Of a stretch of DNA of 59,479 bases, positions 8,473 through 16,546 are shown in pieces. Made by a program: the position numbers and the translations under genes. Below the pieces are notes generated by a model. It had not been told where the DNA came from and did no database searches. It was given only the letters and a program-made list of their open reading frames with translations. Source of the stretch: an uncultured Collinsella sp. (GTDB lineage: Bacteria > Actinomycetota > Coriobacteriia > Coriobacteriales > Coriobacteriaceae); the NCBI GenBank assembly GCA_900541125.1, contig UQIK01000015.1:1-59479 (forward strand), in the 5' to 3' direction. Each line of letters opens with the position of its first letter. Within the stretch, counting starts at the first letter, position 1.

Positions 8473-9515
8473 TGGATCCGAGCGTCTACATCCCCGCCTA
8501 CCTGGAGCGCACCTATCTGGCGTCGCACCCCGAGCTCACCGATGCAGCACGCGAGCTTGTCCATAACGACGTAAGCGTCAACCCTCACAAGTATGCGCAG
8601 ACCGAGCATGCCCAGGCGCTGCTGTCCTATGCCGGTGTTCATCGCCACCTGCTCGACGAGCTCCATCGCATCGAGGACATGGGCAGCGATGAGGAGTTTG
8701 AACAGACGCGCAACCGCCTGTTCGACGATATGCGCGATGAGCTGCTCAAGATCGTCCGCGTCGATGCACTGGCCGTCGACGCGCAGCTGCTCGCCATCAT
8801 CCTGGCCGACACGCCCGTTGACGCCTGCCTGGGCGACCTAATGAAGCTCGAGGCGACCACGGCCGATTACCTGCAGCAAAGCGTGCCCGGGTTCGACATG
8901 GAAGCCCCGCACTACTGGGCCAATAATGTTTTGGCCGATGGTGTCACCGCAGCAGACCTTACCGTGAGCGAGCCGGCTCTTATCGGGTGGCTTCATACGC
9001 TCGAGGCCATCTCGCAGCTGTGCATGGCGAGCGCCCGCTACCGTGCTGCCGCCAACTACGTCCGCCGCGTCCTTAAGGCGGAAGGCTACCCCACCCGAGC
9101 CGCAGGCACCGTGCTACTCGCCCTCGCTCGCTTGGAAGACGAGGACGGCTTTTTTGCCCTGGCCCACCAGCTCGAGGAGCAGATGGGGGCCGATACCCTC
9201 GAGAACTCCCCCTGGTACCTGCTCGCCCGCACGATCTTGCTGTTCAAAACGAACAAGATGCGCCCGGCGACACGCGCGCTGCGTGAGTTTGCCAACCGCT
9301 GCGAGGGCGGCGCGTTCTTCTTGCTGAACCCCATGTACCAGACGCCGTACCTTCCCTGCCGACCCGAGCCGCGCGACCCCTGGGATCTTTCGCACCAGGC
9401 CGTTTGGGAAGCGGACGGTATTATCTCGGACACTCCCGACTTTGCCCCCTGGGCCAATGCCTGTGAAGACGTGTCACAGCTTGCCCAGGAATTTGCGCGC
9501 CGCTACGGTTTTTAG
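8472..9515 (+). CDS. Second helical-repeat protein, coupled to the first
   Basis: The 347-residue all-helical protein starts on the ATG that shares its A with the TAA of the previous gene. Helix pairs such as SARYRAAANYVRRVLKAEGY are TPR-like and correspond to RYRMSLEAANRSLDFAP in the upstream protein. The C-terminal segment PYLPCRPEPRDPWDLSHQAV is less repetitive. There are no membrane segments and no catalytic motif that I recognise. The MurT-GatD fusion follows after 45 bp, so all three genes may be one transcript and the pair might act near the cell wall. That link rests on position alone. Confidence 0.7.
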   Translation: MDPSVYIPAYLERTYLASHPELTDAARELVHNDVSVNPHKYAQTEHAQALLSYAGVHRHLLDELHRIEDMGSDEEFEQTRNRLFDDMRDELLKIVRVDALAVDAQLLAIILADTPVDACLGDLMKLEATTADYLQQSVPGFDMEAPHYWANNVLADGVTAADLTVSEPALIGWLHTLEAISQLCMASARYRAAANYVRRVLKAEGYPTRAAGTVLLALARLEDEDGFFALAHQLEEQMGADTLENSPWYLLARTILLFKTNKMRPATRALREFANRCEGGAFFLLNPMYQTPYLPCRPEPRDPWDLSHQAVWEADGIISDTPDFAPWANACEDVSQLAQEFARRYGF

Positions 9516-9560
9516 TGACGCACTCGACCCGACCATGTCGTTTACGTTAGGAACGGTTTC

Positions 9561-11738
9561 ATGAACCTCCGCTCATCTCTCGCCTGTACCTCGAGCGATA
9601 TCGCTCGCTGGGGACTGCGCTCTGTCCTCAAACGCCAGGGCGGCGTACTCCCCGGCCGCATCGCCATGAAGATCGACCCCGAGCTGCTAAGCGACCTCGC
9701 CGGCCTTGTCGACCGCAGCGTGGTGATCACCGGCACCAACGGTAAGACCACCACCTCCAACCTCATCGCCGACGCCGTTGCCGCCAGCAGCGCCACCGTG
9801 GTATGCAACCGCGCCGGCAACAACATGGAGCCGGGCGTGGTGGGTGCACTGCTCGAGGCGCGCAGCGGCCTCAAGCGAGCCGGCGGCGGCAAGCGCGTGG
9901 GCGTTTTTGAATGCGATGAGCTCTACACCGTGCGCGTCCTGCCCAAGCTCAAGCCGACGTACTTCGTGCTGCTCAACCTGTTCCGCGACCAGCTGGATCG
10001 CTATGGCGAGATCGATCACACCCAAGAGGTCATCGCCCACGCGTTGGAACTTTCGCCGGCAACGACGCTCATCTACAACGCAGACGACCCGCTGTGTGCC
10101 GCGATCGCCGCACGCGTTCCCAATGCAAGCATCGCCTTTGGCATCGACGGCGCCACCAACACCGAGTCCGACCGTATTAGCGACTCACGTTTTTGCTCAA
10201 AGTGCAACGCGCCGCTGGAGTATGACTACGTGCAATACGGCCAGCTCGGTGCCTACCATTGCCCCTCGTGCGGCTGGGCCCGCCCTGCGCTTGTCCGTCG
10301 CGTGACGGGCGTGGAGCTCGGCTGCGACGGCTATGGTTTCGACCTGGTCTTTGGATCTGCGCCCGACGCGGCTGCCGTACACATCGCCACACGCTACAAC
10401 GGCCTGTACATGGTCTACAACGTTGCCGCTGCATTCTTTGCCGCACATGAGTTAGGCGTGGATACAGCGCACCTGCAGCCCACGCTCGATGCCTACGTCC
10501 CCGCCGGCGGACGCATGGGCCGCTGGGATATCGCCGGCCGCACCGTCGAGGCCAACCTGGCTAAGAATCCCGTAGGCTTCGATCGACAAATCCAGTCCAT
10601 CAAGACGGCAGGCGGCAGACTCTGCGCTTTCTTCCTCAACGATAACGATGCCGACGGCCACGATGTATCGTGGATCTACGACGTCGACTTTGAGCGCATC
10701 GCCGACACGCCGGGACTTGTCGCCTTTGCCGGAGGCACGCGCGCGCACGACATGCAGGTGCGCCTCAAGTACGCCGGCATCGATGCCGCGATTATCTCGG
10801 ACGTCGCGCAGGCAATTGGCGCCGTGGCAGACGAGGCCGCCGATGACACCTTCTACGCCGTCGCCAACTACACGGCCTTCCCGCCGCTGGTCAAGGAGCT
10901 CGACGGACTGAAGGGCGCCACTTCCGACGCTGTTGCCGGGCGCGCCGTAGCCCGTGCCGACGGCAGCGCTCTTCCTGTCGGCATCGCACCAGTCGAACTT
11001 TCGCGCCCGCTGCGCATCGTCTACCTGTATCCCGATGCCCTTAACCTCTACGGCGACGGCGGCAACGTTATCGCGCTCGAGCGCCGCTGCGCCTGGCGCG
11101 GCATTCCTGTGCGCGTGGACGAGGTCCGCATGGGCGAGGCGCTCGATCTCACCGACGCCGACATCGTCATGATGGGCGGTGGCTCCGACCGCGACCAGCT
11201 AGCCGTAGCACACGAGCTGCTCGCCCAAAAAGACAAGGTCGCGGCCTATGTTGAGGATGGCGGCTCGCTGCTTGCCATCTGTGGCAGCTATCAGCTGCTC
11301 GGCCGTTCGTACTACATGGGCGACGATCGCATTGAGGGCCTGGGCGTCATTGCCGCCGAAACCGTACGTGGCTCCGATCGCCTGATCGGCAACGTAGCCG
11401 TCAAAACCGATCTGGCACCTGAGCCCTTTGTGGGATTCGAGAACCATGGAGGTCGCACGCTTTTGGACGCCGAGGCCACGCCGCTCGGAACGTCCGTCGT
11501 CACGGGCACCGGCAACAACGGCGACGATGGCTTTGAAGGCCTCGTCTACAAGGGCGTCATCGGCACGTATCTGCATGGCCCAGCGCTGCCCAAGAATCCC
11601 GAGCTCGCCGACTGGCTCATCGCCCACGCACTCGAGCGTCGCGGCGACGCACAGGCCAACGCCCTGCTGCCGCTCAAGCCCCTCGACGACACCTACGAGC
11701 ACGCCGCCCACGACGCCGCCATGAAGCTCCTCCCCTAG
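9561..11738 (+). CDS. murT-gatD: Lipid II isoglutaminyl synthase, MurT-GatD fusion
   Basis: This 725-residue protein joins two enzymes that are normally separate subunits. Residues 1-460 are MurT: the Mur-ligase ATP site GTNGKTTTSN (58-67), a four-cysteine zinc ribbon (Cys212, 215, 234, 237) and a DUF1727 end with HDVSWIYDVDFE near 368-379. Residues 480-725 are GatD, a CobB/CobQ-type glutamine amidotransferase with nucleophile Cys574 (LAICGSYQLLG) and His672 (GTYLHGP). In Gram-positives the complex amidates the D-Glu of lipid II to D-isoglutamine, which peptidoglycan cross-linking often needs. A linker of about 20 residues (GATSDAVAGRAVARADGSA) joins the halves, with no frameshift. AGGAACG precedes the ATG. 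A family-A hairpin with a T-run follows the stop by 7 bp. Confidence 0.9.
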   Translation: MNLRSSLACTSSDIARWGLRSVLKRQGGVLPGRIAMKIDPELLSDLAGLVDRSVVITGTNGKTTTSNLIADAVAASSATVVCNRAGNNMEPGVVGALLEARSGLKRAGGGKRVGVFECDELYTVRVLPKLKPTYFVLLNLFRDQLDRYGEIDHTQEVIAHALELSPATTLIYNADDPLCAAIAARVPNASIAFGIDGATNTESDRISDSRFCSKCNAPLEYDYVQYGQLGAYHCPSCGWARPALVRRVTGVELGCDGYGFDLVFGSAPDAAAVHIATRYNGLYMVYNVAAAFFAAHELGVDTAHLQPTLDAYVPAGGRMGRWDIAGRTVEANLAKNPVGFDRQIQSIKTAGGRLCAFFLNDNDADGHDVSWIYDVDFERIADTPGLVAFAGGTRAHDMQVRLKYAGIDAAIISDVAQAIGAVADEAADDTFYAVANYTAFPPLVKELDGLKGATSDAVAGRAVARADGSALPVGIAPVELSRPLRIVYLYPDALNLYGDGGNVIALERRCAWRGIPVRVDEVRMGEALDLTDADIVMMGGGSDRDQLAVAHELLAQKDKVAAYVEDGGSLLAICGSYQLLGRSYYMGDDRIEGLGVIAAETVRGSDRLIGNVAVKTDLAPEPFVGFENHGGRTLLDAEATPLGTSVVTGTGNNGDDGFEGLVYKGVIGTYLHGPALPKNPELADWLIAHALERRGDAQANALLPLKPLDDTYEHAAHDAAMKLLP

Positions 11739-11745
11739 CACCCCA

Positions 11746-11782
11746 CCACCACAAAGGGGACAGGCTCCTTTGTGGTGGTTTT
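11746..11782 (+). terminator. Family-A hairpin with T-run after murT-gatD, copy 2
   Basis: CCACCACAAAGG (11746-11757) pairs with CCTTTGTGGTGG (11767-11778) around loop GGACAGGCT, followed by TTTT. It begins 7 bp after the stop codon and is a plausible intrinsic terminator. The same arm and nearly the same loop recur at 46291, 57955 and 58101. Confidence 0.75.
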
Positions 11783-11838
11783 CCAGTTTGCCAACGATAT
11801 ACGCGCCGGCAAAAAAGTCTGCTATACTCTTTCCCGCT

Positions 11839-11915
11839 GTCCCCATCGTCTAGCGGCCAAGGACGCCACCCTTTCAAGGTGGATATCGCGGGTTCGAATC
11901 CCGCTGGGGGCACCA
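11839..11915 (+). tRNA. tRNA-Glu (anticodon UUC)
   Basis: A complete cloverleaf can be drawn. The acceptor GTCCCCA pairs with TGGGGGC, the anticodon stem CCACC/GGTGG holds loop CTTTCAA (anticodon TTC), and the T-arm is CGGGTTCGAATCCCG. The CCA end is encoded at 11913-11915. A TATACT -10 box lies at 11823-11828. Confidence 0.96.
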
Positions 11916-11927
11916 TTTGAAATCTGA

Positions 11928-11958
11928 AGCCCGTTACCAATTCGGTGACGGGCTTTTT
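11928..11958 (+). terminator. Terminator after tRNA-Glu
   Basis: AGCCCGTTACC pairs with GGTGACGGGCT (one wobble) around a 5-base loop, and the T-run TTTTT continues from the stem, 12 bp after the tRNA. Confidence 0.88.
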
Positions 11959-12010
11959 GCTACCGAAACGCCGGGATTCGAACCCGACAGGGTGCGGATC
12001 CCGGCATCAT

Positions 12011-12253
12011 CGCAAGGCCTGTGGTCAAAAAATGGCAAATATGAGTACTGTTACCATTTTAGTTACAGCGATTTCATGCCTTCAGAAGGCGATTTAGCCG
12101 TCAGGCGTCCTACGGCGGAAAAATTGCAGACGTTTATCGGCTAAGTACTTGGACATATGTTGCGTAACACTACATATTTTGCAAATAAATAATGTTACAG
12201 GACTTGTGACAGTACTCATATTTGACGTTTTTTGCCCACGGCCCCTTATTGCG
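12011..12253. repeat. Element of about 240 bp with long imperfect terminal inverted repeats
   Basis: The left end (12011-12054) and the reverse complement of the right end (12206-12253) align over about 44 bases with a few gaps. Both contain CAAATATGAGTACTGT, preceded by GTGGtCAAAAAA or GTGGGCAAAAAA. The 150-bp centre holds no convincing gene, although a short open frame crosses the left half. The structure resembles a miniature inverted-repeat element or a pair of facing regulatory sites. Between it and the tRNA terminator lies a reversed tRNA T-arm sequence (CGGGATTCGAACCCG, near 11972). Confidence 0.5.
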
Positions 12254-12296
12254 TGGGCGAATCAGTTGCAAAACGGACTCCTAAACGTCCTTCGCA

Positions 12297-12331
12297 AACA
12301 AAAACCGGGGCCCGCATGATGCGGACCCCGG
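12297..12331 (-). terminator. Terminator after glutamine synthetase
   Basis: CCGGGGcCCGCAT pairs with ATGCGGaCCCCGG, and on the minus strand it is followed by TTTTTG. It lies 32 bp after the glnA stop. Confidence 0.88.
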
Positions 12332-12362
12332 CTCAATACCGTGACGATATGTCAGTTACGCC

Positions 12363-14450
12363 CTACACGTAGAACAGGATGTCGTCGTAGGTCGGGACCG
12401 GCCAGTAGTCGGCTGCCACGATCTCCTCCATGGCGTCCACGGCGGCACGCAGCGCATCCATAGCGGGAACGACCTCGTGCGCGTACACGTTGGCCTGCTC
12501 CTGGCCATCGAGGGCCTCAGCCTTCTGATGCACGGCGTCGAGCGCCTTGATGGAGTCGTTGATGGTGGTGATGCCGTTGCAGAGCTTGTTGAGCGTGTTC
12601 TGCTCACACTGCATGGCGGCCTCGGCGCCGGCGGCACGAATAGTCTCAAGGCCCTTAGCGACCTTGGTGGCATAGGCGGTAATGACCGGGCGATAGGTAC
12701 GACGCGCCTCGCGAACCATCGTGGTAGCCTCGATGTTCATGAGCTTGTTGTACTTCTCGAGCTTGCAGTCGTAGCGGCACTGAGCCTCGGCCTTGGTCAG
12801 GACACCTGTCTCCTCAAAGAGTGCGATGGCCTTATCGGAAACAAAGGCGGGCAGGGCGTCGGCCGTGGTCTTGTTGTTGGCAAGGCCGCGCTTCTCGGCC
12901 TCGACGGGCCACTCATCGGAGTAGCCGTCACCGGAGAACAGGATGCGCTGGTGGTCGGTCAGGACCTTCTTGCAGTACTCGAGCGCAGCGTCCTGGAACT
13001 TATCCTCGGGCGTACCCTCAAGCGCGTCGGCGAAGGACTTGAGCGACTTGGCCACGGCGGCATCGAGCACCAGGTTGGAGTCGGAGACGTTCTGCTCGGA
13101 GCCGCAGGCACGGAACTCGAACTTATTGCCGGTGAAGGCAAACGGGGAGGTGCGGTTGCGGTCGGTGTTATCCTGCATCAGCTTGGGCAGGGTATCGGCG
13201 CCCAGGTCGAGCACGCCGCGCGTGGCATGGACGGAAGCCTTGCCATCGATGATCTTCTCGACGACCTCGGTAAGCTGGTCGCCCAGGAAGATGGACATAA
13301 TCGCCGGAGGAGCCTCGTTGGCGCCCAGACGATGGTCGTTACCGGCCGAGGCAACGGAGGCACGCAGGAGCTCCTGATAGTTATCGACGGCCTCGATCAC
13401 CGCGGTGAGGAAGACGATGAACTGCAGGTTGTCGAGCGGGGTGTCGCCCGGATCGAGCAGGTTCTCGGACTCGGTGCCAAGCGACCAGTTGTTGTGCTTG
13501 CCCGAACCGTTGATGCCCTCGAAGGGCTTCTCGTGCAGCAGGCAGACCAAGTCGTGGCGGGAGGCGATGAGCTTCATCTTCTCCATCATGACCAGATTCT
13601 GGTCGATGGCCTCGTTGACTTCGCCATAGACGGGGGCAAGCTCATGCTGGCAGGGAGCAACCTCGTTGTGCTTGGTCTTGGCGGGAATGCCAAGCGCCCA
13701 CAGTTCATCGTCCAGGTCCTTCATATAGGCCGAGACGGTGGGGCGGATAGCGCCAAAGTAGTGCTCCTCGAGCTCCTGGCCCTTGCAGGGAGCGGCGCCA
13801 AAGAGGGTGCGGCCGGTGATGACCAGGTCCTTGCGCTTGCGGTAAGCGTCCTTCTTGATCAGGAAGTACTCCTGCTCGTCACCCACGGAAGGAACAACCT
13901 TCTTGGGGGTCTTGCCAAACAGCGCCAAAACGCGCTTGGACTCACGCGAGAGCGCGGTCATGGAGCGCAGCAGCGGGGTCTTCTTGTCCAGGGCCTCGCC
14001 CGTGTAGGAGCAGAAAGCCGTGGGGATGCACAGGACATCGTCCTTGATAAAGGCGGGGCTGGTGGGATCCCAAGCGGTGTAGCCACGGGCCTCGAAGGTG
14101 GCACGCAGGCCGCCGTTGGGGAAGCTGGAGGCGTCCGGCTCGCCCTGGATGAGGTTCTTGCCCGTAAACTTGGTAATGGCGGTGCCGTCGTGGTTGGGCT
14201 CCAAGAAGCTGTCGTGCTTCTCGGAAGTAATGCCCGAAAGAGGCTGGAACCAGTGCGCGTAGTGCGTCGCGCCCTTGGAGATGGCCCAGACCTTCATGGC
14301 ATGGGCAACGGCGTTGGCCACATCCAGGTCGAGCGGCTCACCGCCCTCGAGGGTTGCAGCAAGGCGCTTCCAAATGTCCTTGGGGAGGTAGTCCTTCATG
14401 ACTTCCTCAGAGAACACCATGGTCCCGAAGCGGTCAGTAAGTTCGGCCAT
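12363..14450 (-). CDS. glnA: Glutamine synthetase type III
   Basis: The 695-residue protein starts MAELTDRFGTMVFSEEVMKD; GAAGGGAG lies before this ATG, so the longer frame from 14513 is rejected. Its length is that of GSIII (GlnN), well above GSI (about 450). Typical stretches include THYAHWFQPLSGITSEKHDS, the ATP and metal residues around GDEQEYFLI, the NHEVAPCQHELAP-like segment (KTKHNEVAPCQHELAPVYGE), GINGSGKHNNWSL and NRTSPFAFTGNKFEFRACGS. It makes glutamine from glutamate and ammonia and is the main assimilation enzyme in many gut anaerobes. It is monocistronic, with its own terminator and a 400-bp upstream region. No PII or ammonium transporter gene is next to it. Confidence 0.93.
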   Translation of the reverse strand: MAELTDRFGTMVFSEEVMKDYLPKDIWKRLAATLEGGEPLDLDVANAVAHAMKVWAISKGATHYAHWFQPLSGITSEKHDSFLEPNHDGTAITKFTGKNLIQGEPDASSFPNGGLRATFEARGYTAWDPTSPAFIKDDVLCIPTAFCSYTGEALDKKTPLLRSMTALSRESKRVLALFGKTPKKVVPSVGDEQEYFLIKKDAYRKRKDLVITGRTLFGAAPCKGQELEEHYFGAIRPTVSAYMKDLDDELWALGIPAKTKHNEVAPCQHELAPVYGEVNEAIDQNLVMMEKMKLIASRHDLVCLLHEKPFEGINGSGKHNNWSLGTESENLLDPGDTPLDNLQFIVFLTAVIEAVDNYQELLRASVASAGNDHRLGANEAPPAIMSIFLGDQLTEVVEKIIDGKASVHATRGVLDLGADTLPKLMQDNTDRNRTSPFAFTGNKFEFRACGSEQNVSDSNLVLDAAVAKSLKSFADALEGTPEDKFQDAALEYCKKVLTDHQRILFSGDGYSDEWPVEAEKRGLANNKTTADALPAFVSDKAIALFEETGVLTKAEAQCRYDCKLEKYNKLMNIEATTMVREARRTYRPVITAYATKVAKGLETIRAAGAEAAMQCEQNTLNKLCNGITTINDSIKALDAVHQKAEALDGQEQANVYAHEVVPAMDALRAAVDAMEEIVAADYWPVPTYDDILFYV

Positions 14451-14661
14451 ACGGAACTCCCTTCGTATCGGCACCGCGTGAGAAGCGGTGTTGATTACTA
14501 ACGAACGAGTCATAGCTTAGACTCGCCGTGTTTCCGCAACATTACCGTTATGTTGCTGTCGCGAAACCAATCAATGAGGTTACCCTATCGAGGCGGCGTT
14601 GCCACCCTCAACAGCCAATCAACTGTATAAATTGCAGACCTTTCCCCATGGTTTAAGGGTA

Positions 14662-14737
14662 GTCAATTTGGGATGGGGCTCTATTAACTGGTATTCCACA
14701 TAAGATACCAGTCTTTATAGCCCCATCCTAGATTGAC
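14662..14737. repeat. 76-bp imperfect palindrome upstream of metF
   Basis: GTCAATTTGGGATGGGGCT faces AGCCCCATCCTAGATTGAC, and an inner pair ACTGGTAT/ATACCAGT continues the stem. About 28 of 36 positions pair around a 4-base centre. It lies 140 bp before metF and 212 bp before glnA, in a divergent 426-bp region, the rest of which shows no gene. It could be a miniature palindromic element or a leader structure. I see no cobalamin or SAM riboswitch consensus in this region. Confidence 0.55.
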
Positions 14738-14876
14738 CGCCCTGTTATAGGAAATGCCGATAGCAAAGCATTTTCGATTGGTATCCCCAAATAGCGAGTG
14801 AAACTCCACCGTGACACAGCGGTGCTGTAGAATCCTTACAACACATCGCACTATTACGTATCTAGAGGAGCACGAT

Positions 14877-15749
14877 ATGCGCGTCGACGAGGTTTTTAAG
14901 CAGGCAGCATCCCAGGGCACCGCACCCGTTTCGTTTGAGATGTTCCCGCCCAAGGGCGAGCTTACCCTCGACACGGCTCGCGAGGTGGCGGGCAACCTGT
15001 GCAAGCTTTCGCCGAGCTTTGTCTCGGTCACCTGCTCGGCCGGCGGCTCGGGCAACGGTGCCACCACCGCCCCCATTGCGCATATGATTACGAGCGAATT
15101 CGATACACCCTCGGTGGCACACCTTACCTGCGTGGGCCGTTCGCACGCCGATATCGCCGCCAAGATCGACGAGTATCGCACCGCCGGCGTGGAAAACATC
15201 CTGGCCCTGCGCGGCGATCTCCCTGCCGGCGCGACCGAGGACGACAAGCCCGCCTCGGACTACGCCTACGCCCGCGACCTCATCCCCGAGCTCATCGACG
15301 CCGGCTTTTGCGTGGGCGCCGCGGCCTACCCCGAGGGCCACATTGCCTGTGAGGATCTCAACCTCTCGGTCGAATACCTCAAGCAAAAGCAGGACGCCGG
15401 CGCAAGCTTCTTTGTGACGCAGCTCTTCTTTGATAACGAGTGCTTCTATCGCTTCCGCGAGCTTGCCGACAAGGCCGGTATCACCGTGCCCATTACCGCG
15501 GGCATCATGCCGTTTATGGGCAAGTCGCAGATCAGCCGCATGGTCTTTATGTGCGGCGCGTCGCTGCCCTCCCCCGTCATCAAGATTCTCGCCAAGTACG
15601 AGAACGACCCCGAGAGCCTGCAGGCAGCCGGTGTAGATTATGCCGCCCGCCAGCTTTGCGACCTCAAGGAGCACGGCGCCGACGGCCTGCACCTGTACAC
15701 TATGAACCGTCCTGCGATCGCCGCGACCATTATGGAGCGCCTGGGGTAA
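14877..15749 (+). CDS. metF: Methylenetetrahydrofolate reductase
   Basis: The 290-residue protein has the MTHFR barrel: SFEMFPPKGE near residue 19 with the catalytic Glu, FVSVTCSAGGSG, LTCVGRS, NILALRGDLP and QLFFDNECFYRF with PITAGIMPFM. It reduces 5,10-methylene-THF to 5-methyl-THF, the methyl donor for MetH. GAGGAG lies just before the ATG at 14877; the open frame extends upstream without another site. It overlaps the next gene (TAATG) and forms a three-gene methionine operon with the MetH activation protein and metH. Confidence 0.92.
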   Translation: MRVDEVFKQAASQGTAPVSFEMFPPKGELTLDTAREVAGNLCKLSPSFVSVTCSAGGSGNGATTAPIAHMITSEFDTPSVAHLTCVGRSHADIAAKIDEYRTAGVENILALRGDLPAGATEDDKPASDYAYARDLIPELIDAGFCVGAAAYPEGHIACEDLNLSVEYLKQKQDAGASFFVTQLFFDNECFYRFRELADKAGITVPITAGIMPFMGKSQISRMVFMCGASLPSPVIKILAKYENDPESLQAAGVDYAARQLCDLKEHGADGLHLYTMNRPAIAATIMERLG

Positions 15750-16537
15750 TGGAAAAACCGCACATCGATACAACCGCTGCCGAAGTGCCGGCCGACCTTG
15801 CGTCGCCGGCGCTTTACCGTGTCGATGCCGCGCACCATCCCCGTGTCGACCGTGCCGAGATGCTGCGGTATCTGGGTTACGGCGGCCAGCAGATCGAGCC
15901 CGAACTGTCACGACGTATTGAGCTTGTGGTCGAGCGTCTGGAACTTGACATTGAGCCCCGTGGCGTGCGCCGCGTGTTTGCCGTCGATGCCACGGGCGTG
16001 GACGAACAAAGTGAGCCTTGCATTCGCTTGGTCGGCACCAACGTTGAGCTGCGAGGTCGCGATATCTATCGACATCTCAAAGACGCTCGCTTTGCCGCAC
16101 TCATGGCTTGCACCCTCGGCATGGACGCCGAGCGTCGTCTGCGCACCACGGGAGCTCAGCAGCCCCTCGAGGGAGCCGTGCTCGACGCCGCGTGCTCCGC
16201 TTACGTGGAAGCCGCCGTTGAGCAAATGGACCAACATGTCAAGACGGACGCCGCTGCACACGGGCTCGCCGGCAACTGGCGCTTCAGTCCCGGCTATGGC
16301 GACTGCCCGCTCTCTGCCCAGCGCTCGATCGTGGATGCACTCAATGCCACGCGCCTCATTGGACTTACCGTCACCCCCACCAGCCTGCTCATGCCCACCA
16401 AGAGCGTGACCGCTGTGATCGGTCTGTTCGACGGCGAAGTCCACGACGCCCAGAGCCGCCCCACCTGCAATATCTGCCGCATGCGCGAGCACTGCCGCTT
16501 CCGCGCCGCCCACACCACCTGCTATTCCAGCCATTAG
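15749..16537 (+). CDS. Standalone vitamin B12-dependent methionine synthase activation protein
   Basis: The 262-residue protein corresponds to the C-terminal activation (SAM-binding) domain of E. coli MetH, made here as its own polypeptide. Typical features are YLGYGGQQIEPE near the start, LGTNVELRGRDI-like VGTNVELRGRDIYRHL, the segment ACSAYVEAAVEQ, and FSPGYGDCPLSAQRSI followed by LTPTSLLMPTKSVTAVIG. The end has a CxxC...C cluster (CNICRMREHCRF). It should remethylate oxidised cob(II)alamin in MetH using SAM. The start shares its A with the metF stop, and metH follows after nine bases. Confidence 0.88.
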   Translation: MEKPHIDTTAAEVPADLASPALYRVDAAHHPRVDRAEMLRYLGYGGQQIEPELSRRIELVVERLELDIEPRGVRRVFAVDATGVDEQSEPCIRLVGTNVELRGRDIYRHLKDARFAALMACTLGMDAERRLRTTGAQQPLEGAVLDAACSAYVEAAVEQMDQHVKTDAAAHGLAGNWRFSPGYGDCPLSAQRSIVDALNATRLIGLTVTPTSLLMPTKSVTAVIGLFDGEVHDAQSRPTCNICRMREHCRFRAAHTTCYSSH

Positions 16538-16546
16538 GAGCCATCG

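Noticed and set aside
11917..12144. 75-codon plus-strand frame after tRNA-Glu
   Set aside because: It begins at the tRNA terminator and runs into the inverted-repeat element. It has no ribosome binding site and its frame is set by repeat sequence.
12477..14501. 674-codon plus-strand open frame
   Set aside because: It is antisense to glutamine synthetase III and shows only the composition expected of a shadow frame.
14451..14876. Cobalamin or SAM riboswitch before metF
   Set aside because: The known core words (such as the B12 box) were not found. Only the 76-bp palindrome is present.
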